A stretch of 64,000 nt of DNA from Embleya sp045207655 (GTDB lineage Bacteria; Actinomycetota; Actinomycetes; Streptomycetales; Streptomycetaceae), in NCBI RefSeq assembly GCF_045207655.1, contig NZ_CP108784.1, positions 2,914,001 through 2,978,000 on the forward strand, in the 5' to 3' direction. Every line of letters begins with the position of its first letter. Position 1 is the stretch's first letter. The notes beneath the pieces were generated by a model. The model was not told the origin of the DNA and searched no databases. It saw nothing but the letters and a program-made list of their open reading frames with translations. Both the position numbers and the translations under genes were made by a program. This document shows, one piece after another, positions 25,452-33,995 of the stretch.

Positions 25452-26881
25452 TAACTGTCGAAGCCCATGCCCACCTTGTCGAGGGCCTTGAGCCACAGGT
25501 TGCGCTTGCCGCCGTTCTTGTCGGCGCGGTCCATCGACCACTTGGTCATCGAGACGCCGGCCCACTTGATCGGCTCCGGCGGGAACGGGAGCGGCTTGGT
25601 GCGGACCATCTCGAGTTCGGTGCGCTCGGTCGGGCGGCCGTCGAGCCGGTCCAGCATCACCTCGGCGCCGAAGCGGGTCGCACCCACGCCCAGGCCGGTG
25701 TAGCCCAGCGCGTACGCGACCTTGCCCTTGTAGGCGGTGCCGAAGAACGCCGAGAAGCGGCTGCACGTGTCGATCGCACCGCCCCACGTGTGGGTGAAGC
25801 GCAGGCCCTCGAGCTGCGGGAACGTCTCGAAGAAGTGCTGGGCGAGCTTCGCGAAGGTCTCCGGCCGCTGGTCCAGGTCCGAGGACAGCTTGGAGCCGTA
25901 GTGGTAGATGGCGTCGTAGCCGCCCCACAGGATCCGGTTGTCCGCGCTGAGCCGGTAGTAGTGGAACTGGTTGTTCGTGTCGCCGATGCCCTGCCGGTTG
26001 TGCCAGCCGACCGCCGCGAGCTGCTCCTCGGTGAGCGGCTCGGTCATCATCGCGTAGTCGTAGACCGGGACCACGAACGGCCGCAACCGCTTGACCAGCG
26101 ACGGGAACACGTTGGTGCCCAGCGCCACGTTGCCCGCGAAGATCCGGCCGTACGCGGTCTCGAGCACCATCCCGGAGCCGTGTTCGGCCAGTCCGGTCAC
26201 CTTGGTGCGCTCGTGGACGCGCACGCCCAGCGACTCGCACGCGGCCTTGAGGCCCCAGGCCAACCGGGCCGGGTCCACCATCGCGCAGCCGGTCTTGTCC
26301 CACACGCCCGCGAGGTAGGTCGGCGAGGCGACCTCGGCCCGGACCTCGTCGCGGTCCAGGAAGGTCAGTTCGGTGCCGTACCGCTTCGCGAGTTCGATCT
26401 CCTCGCGCAGTTCCTCGACCTGGTGCGGCTGGGTCGCGACGTTGAGCTCGCCGGTGCGCTCGAAGGCGCAGTCGATGCCGTAGCGCTCGACCGCCGCCTG
26501 GATCTCGTCCAGGTTGTGCTCGCCCAGCCGCTCGAGCCGGGCCAGTTCGTTCGGCCAGCGGTCCAGGCCGTTGTAGAAGCCGTGGGTCAGGCTCGCGGCG
26601 CAGAATCCGCCGTTGCGACCCGAGGCCGCCCAGCCGATCTCGTGTGCCTCGACCAGCATCACGTCGCGCGAGGGATTGCGTTCCTTCGCGATCAGTGCGG
26701 TCCACAGGCCCGAATAACCACCGCCGACGACCACGAGATCGCAGTGCTGGTCGCCGACCAGGGCCGCGCGCGGCTCGGGGCGGTCGGGCCGGTCGAGCCA
26801 GAAGGGAGTCGGCGCGGCGTCCGCGAGCGAGCGGACGGCCTCGACCGAGGGGGCAGGATCCGACGTGTTCCGGGGACCCAT
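25451..26881 (-). CDS. FAD-dependent amine/amino-acid oxidoreductase (DAO family, PuuB-like)
   Basis: A 476-aa glycine/D-amino-acid-oxidase-type flavoprotein. The ADP-binding motif is LVVVGGGYSGLWTA, followed by the conserved ASGRNGGF. The substrate domain contains YDYAMMTEPL and ILWGGYDAIYHYG, and the C-terminal FAD contact is YTGLGVGATR. This subgroup includes gamma-glutamylputrescine oxidoreductase. It follows potC after a 105-bp gap containing a hairpin and belongs to the leftward potA-potB-potC unit. Oxidation of an imported polyamine or its conjugate is the likely role. The exact substrate is inferred from context. Confidence 0.88.
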   Translation of the reverse strand: MGPRNTSDPAPSVEAVRSLADAAPTPFWLDRPDRPEPRAALVGDQHCDLVVVGGGYSGLWTALIAKERNPSRDVMLVEAHEIGWAASGRNGGFCAASLTHGFYNGLDRWPNELARLERLGEHNLDEIQAAVERYGIDCAFERTGELNVATQPHQVEELREEIELAKRYGTELTFLDRDEVRAEVASPTYLAGVWDKTGCAMVDPARLAWGLKAACESLGVRVHERTKVTGLAEHGSGMVLETAYGRIFAGNVALGTNVFPSLVKRLRPFVVPVYDYAMMTEPLTEEQLAAVGWHNRQGIGDTNNQFHYYRLSADNRILWGGYDAIYHYGSKLSSDLDQRPETFAKLAQHFFETFPQLEGLRFTHTWGGAIDTCSRFSAFFGTAYKGKVAYALGYTGLGVGATRFGAEVMLDRLDGRPTERTELEMVRTKPLPFPPEPIKWAGVSMTKWSMDRADKNGGKRNLWLKALDKVGMGFDS

Positions 26882-26905
26882 GGGGTTTCACCACTTTCGC
26901 GGGGC

Positions 26906-26936
26906 CCGCCGGGGTCCCCTTGTCGGACCCCGGCGG
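26906..26936 (-). terminator. Intercistronic hairpin between potC and the flavoprotein gene
   Basis: CCGCCGGGGTCC (26906-26917) pairs perfectly with GGACCCCGGCGG (26925-26936) around a 7-nt loop. It lies 25 nt upstream of the flavoprotein start. It would partly terminate the pot transcript or stabilise the upstream RNA. Confidence 0.7.
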
Positions 26937-26986
26937 TTTCACCGCATAGCAACAGATCTGGGATTGATCATCATGCAACGGACGAA

Positions 26987-27787
26987 CTACGCCCGCTGTC
27001 CGGCCCGCCGCGACGCGCGGATCTGTCCGACCATCACGATCAGCACCGCGATCACGAACATCGCCGAGCCGATCACGTTGATCTGCGGCGGGGTGCCGCG
27101 CTGGGCGGCGCCGTAGACGAACATCGGGAAGGTGACCGTGTTGCCCGAGGTGAAGTTCGTGATCACGAAGTCGTCGAAGCTCAGCGCGAAGGCGAGCATC
27201 GCGCCCGCCCCGATGCCGGGCGCCGCGAGCGGCAGGGTCACCCGCAGGAACACCTGGGTGGGTGACGCGTACAGGTCCCGCGCGGCCTCTTCGAGCTTGG
27301 GGTCCATGCCCAGCACGCGGGCCTTGACCGCGACCACCACGAAGCTCAGGCAGAACATGATGTGCGCGATCAGGATGGTGACGAAGCCGGTGTTGATCCG
27401 CATGTTCAGGAACAGCGTGCCGAGCGAGGCGCCCATCACCACCTCGGGCATCGACATCGGCAGGAACAGCAGCGTGTTGATCGCGCCGCGGGCGCGGAAC
27501 CGATAGCGGCCGAGCGCGAACGCGATCGCGGTGCCGAGCACGGTGGCCGCGATCGTGGACAACACCGCGATCTTCATGCTGACCGCGACCGAGTCGCAGA
27601 TGCCCGCGACCCCGCACGGCTCCTTCCACGCGTCGAGCGTGAAGCCGTTCCAGGTGTAGTTGAAGCGCCCGTTCGGATCGTTGAACGAGAACATCAGCAC
27701 GACGATGTTCGGCAGCGTCATGTAGCCCAGCGCGAGCAGGCCGAACAGCACGATGACATTGCGACGCAACCAGTTGACGACGGCCAT
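26987..27787 (-). CDS. potC: Polyamine-type ABC transporter permease (PotC-like)
   Basis: One of two membrane subunits of a spermidine/putrescine-type importer. 266 aa with six predicted helices. The cytoplasmic EAA loop that contacts the ATPase is visible as EEAARDLYASPTQVFLRVTLPLAAPG. The start codon overlaps the last base of the potB stop (TGATG), so the two are coupled. The neighbouring genes are potB, potA and amine-oxidising enzymes. A fused binding protein is absent; a PotD-type protein is encoded at 41123-42340. Confidence 0.93.
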   Translation of the reverse strand: MAVVNWLRRNVIVLFGLLALGYMTLPNIVVLMFSFNDPNGRFNYTWNGFTLDAWKEPCGVAGICDSVAVSMKIAVLSTIAATVLGTAIAFALGRYRFRARGAINTLLFLPMSMPEVVMGASLGTLFLNMRINTGFVTILIAHIMFCLSFVVVAVKARVLGMDPKLEEAARDLYASPTQVFLRVTLPLAAPGIGAGAMLAFALSFDDFVITNFTSGNTVTFPMFVYGAAQRGTPPQINVIGSAMFVIAVLIVMVGQIRASRRAGQRA

Positions 27788-28725
27788 CAGACCAGGTCCT
27801 CCGTCCCCGCCTTGCGGATGTACGCCGTCACCATGAGCACGATCAGCAACATCAGGATGAACGACAGGGCGGCCGCGGTCGGGTAGTCCAGCACCCGCAG
27901 GAACTGGGTCTGGATCACGTTGCCCGCCATGCCGGTGTCGGGCGAGCCGAGCCACTGCGCGTTGACGTAGTCGCCGGACGCCGGGATGAAGGTGAGCAGC
28001 GTGCCGGAGACCACGCCCGGCAGCGACAGCGGGAAGGTGACCTTGGCGAAGGTGGTCCTCGGCGACGCGTACAGGTCGCCCGCGGCCTCGTGCAGGCGCG
28101 GATCGATCCGCTCCAGGCACGCGTACAGCGGCAGCACCATGAACGGCAGGAAGTTGTAGGTCAAACCGCAGATCACCGCGAGCGGCGTGGCCAACACCCG
28201 GTCGTCCTGGGTGAGTCCGAGGAACGCCGTGACGTTGATGAAGTGCAGTTTGTTGAGCACGTCCACGACGATCCCGTTGTCCGCGAGGATCGTCTTCCAG
28301 GCCAGCGTGCGGACCAGGAAGCTGGTGAAGAACGGCGCGATCACCAGCACCAGCCACATGCCGCGCCACCGGCCGGCCTTGAACGCGATCGCGTAGGCGA
28401 GCGGGTAGCCGATCACCAGGCACATCACGGTCGCCGCGGCCGCGTACCCGAACGAGCGCAGGAACTGCGGGTAGTACTGCTCGATCGCGTCCCAGTAGGT
28501 GGCCCAGTGCCAGGTGAGGTCGTAGCCCTTGCTCAGGTTGCCGGTCTGCAACGAGGTCGAGCCCTGCACCACCATCGGGACGGCGAAGAACACCACCAGC
28601 CACAGCAGACCGGGGGCGAGCAGCGCGTACGGCACCCATCTGCCGCGCCGTTCGAGTTCCTTGGTCGCCTTGGTGTCCTCCGCACCCCCCGTCGTGCCCG
28701 CGCCCAGGGTGCCGAGCGCGCTCAC
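27787..28725 (-). CDS. potB: Polyamine-type ABC transporter permease (PotB-like)
   Basis: The second membrane subunit, 312 aa. A short charged N-terminus (about 1-30) precedes six helices. The EAA loop reads HEAAGDLYASPRTTFAKVTFPLSLPG. The start is GTG at 28725, overlapping the potA stop by 4 nt (GTGA), and homology begins there. The longer open frame upstream is the shadow of potA. Confidence 0.93.
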   Translation of the reverse strand: MSALGTLGAGTTGGAEDTKATKELERRGRWVPYALLAPGLLWLVVFFAVPMVVQGSTSLQTGNLSKGYDLTWHWATYWDAIEQYYPQFLRSFGYAAAATVMCLVIGYPLAYAIAFKAGRWRGMWLVLVIAPFFTSFLVRTLAWKTILADNGIVVDVLNKLHFINVTAFLGLTQDDRVLATPLAVICGLTYNFLPFMVLPLYACLERIDPRLHEAAGDLYASPRTTFAKVTFPLSLPGVVSGTLLTFIPASGDYVNAQWLGSPDTGMAGNVIQTQFLRVLDYPTAAALSFILMLLIVLMVTAYIRKAGTEDLV

Positions 28726-29873
28726 GCGGCGTCCTCGCTCGCCTCGGCGATGCCCGCGGTCAGGTCGCCCGACTCCAGACCGAAGCCGTGCCCCGGGTTC
28801 CAGTGCAGGATCACCGTCGCGCCGGGCACCACACGCGGGTCGCGCTCCATGTTCTGCTCGAACACGGTGAACTCCTGGCCCCAAGGCATGCGCACGACGT
28901 ACTGCGTGGAGACGCCGATGAACGCGGCGTCCACGATCACGCCGCCGTCGAGGCGGTTGCGGCCGTCCGCGATGATGGCGTCCGCCGCGTAGGTGATGGT
29001 GATCTTCTCCGGACGGATGCCCATCACCAGCCGGTCGCCGTCGGCGGACGAACGGGCCGCGGGCAGCACCAGCCGGTTGCCCTGCGCGTCCAGCAGCAGA
29101 TCACCGTCCGCGCGCCCGGTCACCTTGGCCTCGATCAGGTTGGACTGGCCCAGGAAGTTGGCCACGAAGGTGGTGCGCGGCGCCTCGTACAGCTCGACCG
29201 GCGAGCCGAGTTGCTCTATTCGACCGCCGTTCATCACGGCGATCGTGTCGGCCATCGTCATGGCCTCTTCCTGGTCGTGCGTCACGTGCACGAAGGTGAT
29301 GCCCACGTCGGTCTGGATGCGCTTGAGTTCGAGCTGCATCTGCCGACGCAGCTTGAGGTCGAGCGCGCCCAGCGGCTCGTCCAGGAGCAGCACCTGCGGC
29401 GTGTTGATCAGCGCCCGGGCCACCGCGACCCGCTGCTGCTGACCGCCGGAGAGCCGGGTGGGCTTGCGCTTGGCCAGGTGCCCGAGCTCGACCAGGTCGA
29501 GCATGTCCTTGACCGGACCCGCGGTGTCCTTGATGCCGCGCCGCTTGAGCCCGAAGCCGACGTTGTCGGCCACGCTCAGGTGCGGGAACAGCGCGTAGTT
29601 CTGGAACACCGTGTTGACGGGGCGCTTGTACGGCGGCAGCGCCGTGACGTCGCGGTCGCCGATGCTGACGCTGCCCGTCGAGGGCTGCTCCAGTCCGGCG
29701 ATCATCCGCAGCGTCGTGGTCTTGCCGCACCCCGAGGCGCCGAGGAGGGCGAAGAACGATCCCGCCGGGATCGTCAGGTCCATGGGTCGGACGGCCGTGA
29801 AGTCGCCGTAGTGCTTGCTCAGACCCGCCAAGGAGACGTCGCCGGAGTCGCCGGCCCGCTGCTGCTCAGTCAT
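28722..29873 (-). CDS. potA: Polyamine-type ABC transporter ATP-binding protein (PotA-like)
   Basis: The 383-aa ATPase that powers the importer. Walker A is LLGASGCGKTTTLR, the signature is RLSGGQQQRVAVARAL, Walker B is VLLLDEPLGALD and the switch histidine is HVTHDQEEAM. A C-terminal TOBE-type regulatory domain (about 280-370) is present, as in PotA. ATG at 29873 has AGAGGA close upstream. The order potA-potB-potC-flavoprotein is transcribed leftward. An aldehyde dehydrogenase lies upstream in the same direction, separated by a strong hairpin. Confidence 0.95.
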   Translation of the reverse strand: MTEQQRAGDSGDVSLAGLSKHYGDFTAVRPMDLTIPAGSFFALLGASGCGKTTTLRMIAGLEQPSTGSVSIGDRDVTALPPYKRPVNTVFQNYALFPHLSVADNVGFGLKRRGIKDTAGPVKDMLDLVELGHLAKRKPTRLSGGQQQRVAVARALINTPQVLLLDEPLGALDLKLRRQMQLELKRIQTDVGITFVHVTHDQEEAMTMADTIAVMNGGRIEQLGSPVELYEAPRTTFVANFLGQSNLIEAKVTGRADGDLLLDAQGNRLVLPAARSSADGDRLVMGIRPEKITITYAADAIIADGRNRLDGGVIVDAAFIGVSTQYVVRMPWGQEFTVFEQNMERDPRVVPGATVILHWNPGHGFGLESGDLTAGIAEASEDAA

Positions 29874-29920
29874 GATTCCTCTCGCCGCATCGCGGGCCGG
29901 GGCCCGTCCGCCGGCCACAA

Positions 29921-29951
29921 GGGCGGTCGAGGGCTCGCGCCCCGACCGCCC
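29921..29951 (-). terminator. Terminator between the aldehyde dehydrogenase and potA
   Basis: GGGCGGTCG-a-GGG pairs with CCC-CGACCGCCC (29921-29951), giving a 12-bp stem with one bulged base and a small loop. It lies 16 nt past the dehydrogenase stop. Confidence 0.75.
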
Positions 29952-29966
29952 GCTCGATGGGGGTGG

Positions 29967-31469
29967 TTACCGATCTCCGAAGATCGTCCGGTGCCAGTCC
30001 TTGCGGGCGATTCCCGTGCCGTCGTACATGACGTGCTTGACCTGGGTGTACTCGTCGAAGGAGTACTGCGACATGTCCTTGCCGAAGCCGGACGCCTTGT
30101 AGCCGCCGTGCGGCATGTCGCTGATGATCGGGATGTGGTCGTTGACCCACACGCAGCCGGCCTGGATCTCCCGGGTCGCGCGCAGCGAGCGGAAGATGTC
30201 CCGCGTCCACGCGGAGGCGGCGAGGCCGTACGGGGTGTCGTTGGCGAGTCGGATGCCCTCCTCGTCGCTGTCGAACGGCAGCACGACCAGGACCGGGCCG
30301 AAGATCTCGTCCTGCACGATCTCGCTGTCCTGGGCCACGTCGGTGACCAGCGTCGGACGATAGAACGCGCCCTTGGCCAACTCGCCACCGGGGATCTCGC
30401 CGCCGGTCACGATCGTCGCGCCGTAGCCGCGGGCACGCTCGACGAAGCCGGCCACCGACTCCTGCTGGCGCCGCGAGACGAGCGGGCCGAGGTCGGTCGA
30501 GGGGTCCATCGTGTCGCCGAGCCGCACACCCTCGTACAACTCCGCGACGCCCGCGACGAACGCGTCGTAGAGCGGGCGCTGCACGTAGGCGCGGGTCGCG
30601 GCGGTGCAGTCCTGGCCCGAGTTGATCAGCGACGCGGCGACCGCGCCGTTGATCGCGGCGTCGAGGTCGGCGTCGTCGAAGACCACGAACGGCGCCTTGC
30701 CGCCGAGTTCCAGATGCAGCCGCTTGACGGTCTGCAGCGCGACCTCGCCGACCCGCTTGCCGACGCCGGTGGAACCGGTGAACGAGATCATCGACACGTC
30801 CGCGTGGCCCATCAGGTACTCGCCGACGGTCCGGCCCTTGCCGGTGATCACGTTGACCACGCCGTCGGGGATGCCCGCGTCGGAACACGCCCGCGCGAAC
30901 ATCAGCGAGGTCAGCGGGGTGATCTCGGCGGGCTTGAGCACGATGGTGTTGCCCGCGGCGATCGCCGGGAGGATCTTCCAGGCGGCCATCTGGAGCGGGT
31001 AGTTCCACGGCGCGATCGAGCCGACCACGCCGATCGCCTCGCGGCGCACCATCGACGTGGAGCCGGTCGAGTACTCGCCGGCCGCCTTGCCCTCCAGGTT
31101 GCGCGCCGCGCCCGCGAAGAACGCGGTGTTGTCGATCGTGCCCGGCACGTCGAACTCGGTGCTGAGCCGGATCGGCTTGCCCGCCTGCGCGCTCTCGACG
31201 CGGGCGAAGTCCGCGGCACGCTCCTCCAGCAGCACCGACAGCCGGTTCAGCGCGGTCGCCCGCTCGCCCGGGGTGGCCCGCGACCACTGCGGGAAGGCGC
31301 CCTTGGCGGCGGCTACCGCCGCGTCCACGTCCGAGGGGTCCGCCAGCGTGAGGGTCTCGACCGTCTCGCCGGTCGCCGGGTTCGTGACGTCGAAGGTCTC
31401 TCCGGACGAGCCCTGCCGCAGTTGTCCCCCGACGTACTGATGACCTTTGCCGAAGTCCTGCACAGGCAT
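29967..31469 (-). CDS. Gamma-aminobutyraldehyde-type dehydrogenase (PuuC/PatD-like)
   Basis: 500-aa NAD(P)-dependent aldehyde dehydrogenase. It has APWNYPLQMAAWK and NTIVLKPAEITPL for the cofactor, the general base in LHLELGGKAPF, and the nucleophile in INSGQDCTAATR. The G-Q-D-C-T-A-A form is typical of aminobutyraldehyde and betaine-aldehyde dehydrogenases. It would convert 4-aminobutanal (or its gamma-glutamyl form) to GABA after amine oxidation. ATG at 31469 has GGAGGG 5 nt upstream. It is divergent from a PucR regulator across a 318-bp region with a large dyad, and is followed by potABC. Confidence 0.9.
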   Translation of the reverse strand: MPVQDFGKGHQYVGGQLRQGSSGETFDVTNPATGETVETLTLADPSDVDAAVAAAKGAFPQWSRATPGERATALNRLSVLLEERAADFARVESAQAGKPIRLSTEFDVPGTIDNTAFFAGAARNLEGKAAGEYSTGSTSMVRREAIGVVGSIAPWNYPLQMAAWKILPAIAAGNTIVLKPAEITPLTSLMFARACSDAGIPDGVVNVITGKGRTVGEYLMGHADVSMISFTGSTGVGKRVGEVALQTVKRLHLELGGKAPFVVFDDADLDAAINGAVAASLINSGQDCTAATRAYVQRPLYDAFVAGVAELYEGVRLGDTMDPSTDLGPLVSRRQQESVAGFVERARGYGATIVTGGEIPGGELAKGAFYRPTLVTDVAQDSEIVQDEIFGPVLVVLPFDSDEEGIRLANDTPYGLAASAWTRDIFRSLRATREIQAGCVWVNDHIPIISDMPHGGYKASGFGKDMSQYSFDEYTQVKHVMYDGTGIARKDWHRTIFGDR

Positions 31470-31787
31470 GGGAGCCCTCCAAGGGGGTTTTCGATGAGCC
31501 GACGGGCGCCGCGGGTGGCGGTTATGCGCGTGAGCCGCGTCAGCGTAGGACGATGCCGTTTCGACACGGGGTGCCGCAACAGGCACATCGACAGGTACGA
31601 GGACGTGGGCTTTACAGGTCGTGAATCGTCGCGATCGACCCCGGGGTCGAGGGTCGAACCGCTCGACGACCTGTCACCATGGAAGTGTCGCCCGCCGAGC
31701 CGTTTACAGATTGCTCGCGGATTCCCGCTTCCTCGGGAACCAACCGCCGTCGCGGTCGGGCCGAAGTCAGCTCGCGGAGGTTTTCGG
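31470..31787. other. Divergent control region between the dehydrogenase and the second PucR gene
   Basis: A 318-bp region without a gene on either strand. Its middle carries the nested dyads listed at 31614-31674. Otherwise it shows no repeat or RNA gene. Both promoters should lie here. Confidence 0.6.
31614..31674. promoter_or_regulatory. Nested inverted repeats, candidate PucR operator
   Basis: The outer arms ACAGGTCGT (31614-31622) and ACGACCTGT (31666-31674) are perfect complements. Nearly concentric with them is the perfect 16-bp palindrome TCGACCCCGGGGTCGA (31635-31650). Further GGTCGA/TCGACC half-sites occur within. The element lies about midway between the two divergent start codons. 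Confidence 0.55.
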
Positions 31788-33401
31788 ATGTTCCCCACGG
31801 TCGCCGACGTACTGGCCCTCGACATCGTCCGGCGCGGCCGCCCGCAGGTGGTCGCGGGTGAACGCGGCCTGGCTCGGCCGGTGCGCTGGGTGCACATCAG
31901 CGAGCTGCCGGATGTGACCCGGCTGCTCAAGGGTGGCGAGCTGGTGATGGCCACCGGCATCGCGCTCCCCGAGGAGCGCGAGGGCCTGCAACGTTACATC
32001 CGCGATCTCGCCGAGGTGGACGCGGCCGGTCTCGTGGTCGAGCTGGGCCGGCGCTACACCGACCAGTTGCCGCGCGCGCTGGTCGCCGCGGCCGAGCAGG
32101 TCGGCCTCCCGGTGATCACGCTGCGCAACGAGACCCGGTTCATCGGCATCACCGAGGCCGTACACGGGCTGATCATCGACGCCCAGCTCGCCGAGCTCCA
32201 GGCGTCCGAGGCGGTGCACCAGGCGTTCAACGAGCTCGCGGTCGAGGGCGCCGAACCCGCCGAGATCGTCCGGCAGGCGTCCCGGATGGCCGGGCGCCCG
32301 GTGATCCTGGAGAACCTCGCCCACCAGGTGCTCGCCTACGACGCGCCCGGGGTGGTCGCCGAAACCCTCCTGGAGAACTGGGAGGACCGCTCGCGGCAAC
32401 TGCGCATGTCCACCCGGACCGCCTTCGACGAACGCACCGGGTGGCTGGTGACCACGGTCGGCGCGCGCGGCCACGACTGGGGCCGGCTGGTGCTGGTCGG
32501 CGACGGCACGCCGCCGCCCGCGCAGCAGAGCATGCTGCTGGAGCGGGCCGCCTCCACCCTCGCGCTGAACCGCTTGGTGGTGCGCGACCGGGAGAGCCTG
32601 GAGCGGCAGACCCACCGCACGCTGCTGTCCGGCATCCTGACCCACTCCTACACGGTGGCCGAGGTGACCCTGCGGGCCCGTGCGCTCGGTGTGCCGCTGG
32701 AGGGACGGCGGCTGGTCGGCGTGGTGCTGCGGCTGCGGCGCAGTGTGACCCCGGCCGCGCTGGAATCGCAGGCGCGGCTGCGCGACTTCACCGAGATCGC
32801 CGCCGCGGCGGTCCGCGAGCGCCGGCTGGCGGCGCTGGTCGGCGGCCTGGACGACGACAACGTCGGGCTGCTGGTGGCGCTCGCGTCGCAGGACACCGAG
32901 GACGGCGCGCTGGAGGGCTTCTCCGGGGCGATCCGCCGGCTCGCCCCGGATCTCGCGGACGACATCGTGGTCGCGGTCGGCTCCTCGGTGGGCGCGGTGC
33001 GCGACGCGCGCCGCTCGCTCCTGGAGGCCACCCAGGTCGCGGACGCCGCGCTGCACCAGGGCGGCAAGGCCGCCTTCTACCGGCTGCCCGACGTACGGCT
33101 GCGCGGACTGCTGCACCTGCTGCGCGACGACGCGCGGTTGCAGACCTACGTCGAGCGCGAACTCGGACCGCTGCTCGCCTACGACGCCCAACAGGGCACC
33201 CAGTTGATCGCGATGCTCCAAGTCTATCTGGACCACGGCCGGAACAAGTCCGCGGCGGCCGACGCCGCGCACCTGTCCCGGCCCTCCTTCTACGAGCGGC
33301 TGCACCGGATCGAACGAATCCTGGGCGTCGACCTGGACCAGGTGGAGAGCTGCCTGTCGCTGCACGTGGCGCTGCTGGGTCTGGAGGCGCTGCGCCGGTG
33401 A
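31788..33401 (+). CDS. PucR-family transcriptional regulator (polyamine/GABA locus)
   Basis: 537 aa. The N-terminal PucR domain (about 5-125) includes VVAGERGLARPVRWVHISELPD and LLKGGELVMATG. A GGDEF-like middle is followed by the C-terminal helix-turn-helix KSAAADAAHLSRPSFYERLHRIERILGVD. The ATG at 31788 follows GGAGG. It is divergent from an aminobutyraldehyde-type dehydrogenase and potABC, which makes it their likely regulator. It is clearly paralogous to, but diverged from, the PucR at 11399-12919, and the motif near that gene was not found here. Its 3' end converges on the interrupted kinase gene with only 24 bp between. Confidence 0.9.
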   Translation: MFPTVADVLALDIVRRGRPQVVAGERGLARPVRWVHISELPDVTRLLKGGELVMATGIALPEEREGLQRYIRDLAEVDAAGLVVELGRRYTDQLPRALVAAAEQVGLPVITLRNETRFIGITEAVHGLIIDAQLAELQASEAVHQAFNELAVEGAEPAEIVRQASRMAGRPVILENLAHQVLAYDAPGVVAETLLENWEDRSRQLRMSTRTAFDERTGWLVTTVGARGHDWGRLVLVGDGTPPPAQQSMLLERAASTLALNRLVVRDRESLERQTHRTLLSGILTHSYTVAEVTLRARALGVPLEGRRLVGVVLRLRRSVTPAALESQARLRDFTEIAAAAVRERRLAALVGGLDDDNVGLLVALASQDTEDGALEGFSGAIRRLAPDLADDIVVAVGSSVGAVRDARRSLLEATQVADAALHQGGKAAFYRLPDVRLRGLLHLLRDDARLQTYVERELGPLLAYDAQQGTQLIAMLQVYLDHGRNKSAAADAAHLSRPSFYERLHRIERILGVDLDQVESCLSLHVALLGLEALRR

Positions 33402-33425
33402 GCGCGGGGCCGTCGGGAGCGGCGC

Positions 33426-33899
33426 TCAGGCTCCGGGGCGGGCACCCGCGAGGGTGAAGTCGGTCACCGCGAGCGCGTGCAGCGCCGCGTCGCGCGTCCA
33501 CAACTGCTCGGTGCTGAAGACGTCGACCTCGATGTAGATGCCATTGACGATCACCGCGGCCAACATCGCGTGCCGGGAAATACCGGACTCGGTCCAGGTG
33601 TATTCCCAGACCACACCCTTGGCACCGTGAATGGCGCGTTCCTCGAAGACCACTTTTCGATAGTCGCGAAAAACCTTGGGCGCGTTCTGTTCGTCGTCGC
33701 GCCACTGCTCCAACAAATCCGTGGTCTGTTGGAACGCGGTACGCCCGGTCAACACGCTCGCGCCGGCCGGGTCGGAGTAGATCACGCTCTGGTTCTGCTC
33801 CTTTCGGTTCCAGCCCTGCGGGACCTGCCATGTGAAGGTGTTCTCGTCCGCCTTGCGCACCGGGATCGGCGCGGTCCCCGGGGGCCCGCCCGGGTACGG
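33426..33899 (-). pseudogene. 3' fragment of Ser/Thr kinase gene (extracellular domain) cut off by an IS
   Basis: The C-terminal part of the kinase gene whose 5' part is at 35581-37053. From 33899 the frame reads VPYPGG...PVRKADENTFTWQVPQGWN and ends GARPGA with TGA at 33426. It encodes about 155 residues of what was the extracellular domain, containing WEYTWTESG and the strand-rich stretch AVIVNGIYIEVDVF. Bases 33892-33899 (GGGTACGG) are the left copy of the target-site duplication. GTG at 33860 could start an isolated 144-aa product, but it would have no signal peptide or membrane anchor. Confidence 0.9.
33892..33899. repeat. Target-site duplication, left copy
   Basis: GGGTACGG immediately outside the left inverted repeat. 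It is identical to 35678-35685 on the far side of the element. Confidence 0.93.
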
Positions 33900-33916
33900 G
33901 ACGCTGTTGGTTAATT
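33900..33916. repeat. IS left terminal inverted repeat
   Basis: GACGCTGTTGGTTAATT, perfectly complementary to 35661-35677. Pairing beyond base 17 is only partial. Confidence 0.93.
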
Positions 33917-33931
33917 TGGGCCCTGCGCGTG

Positions 33932-33974
33932 ACGTCGGCCCTCAAGACCCGGTTGTGGTCTTGGGGGCCGACGT
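33932..33974 (+). promoter_or_regulatory. IS 5' hairpin upstream of the transposase
   Basis: An 18-bp stem (33932-33949 with 33957-33974) has a 7-nt loop CGGTTGT and a single G-U-type pair. It lies just inside the left end and 7 nt before the GGGGGAGGG ribosome binding site. Such hairpins in insertion sequences can block read-through transcription or translation from outside promoters. Confidence 0.75.
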
Positions 33975-33995
33975 TGTCGTAGGGGGAGGGTGTCG

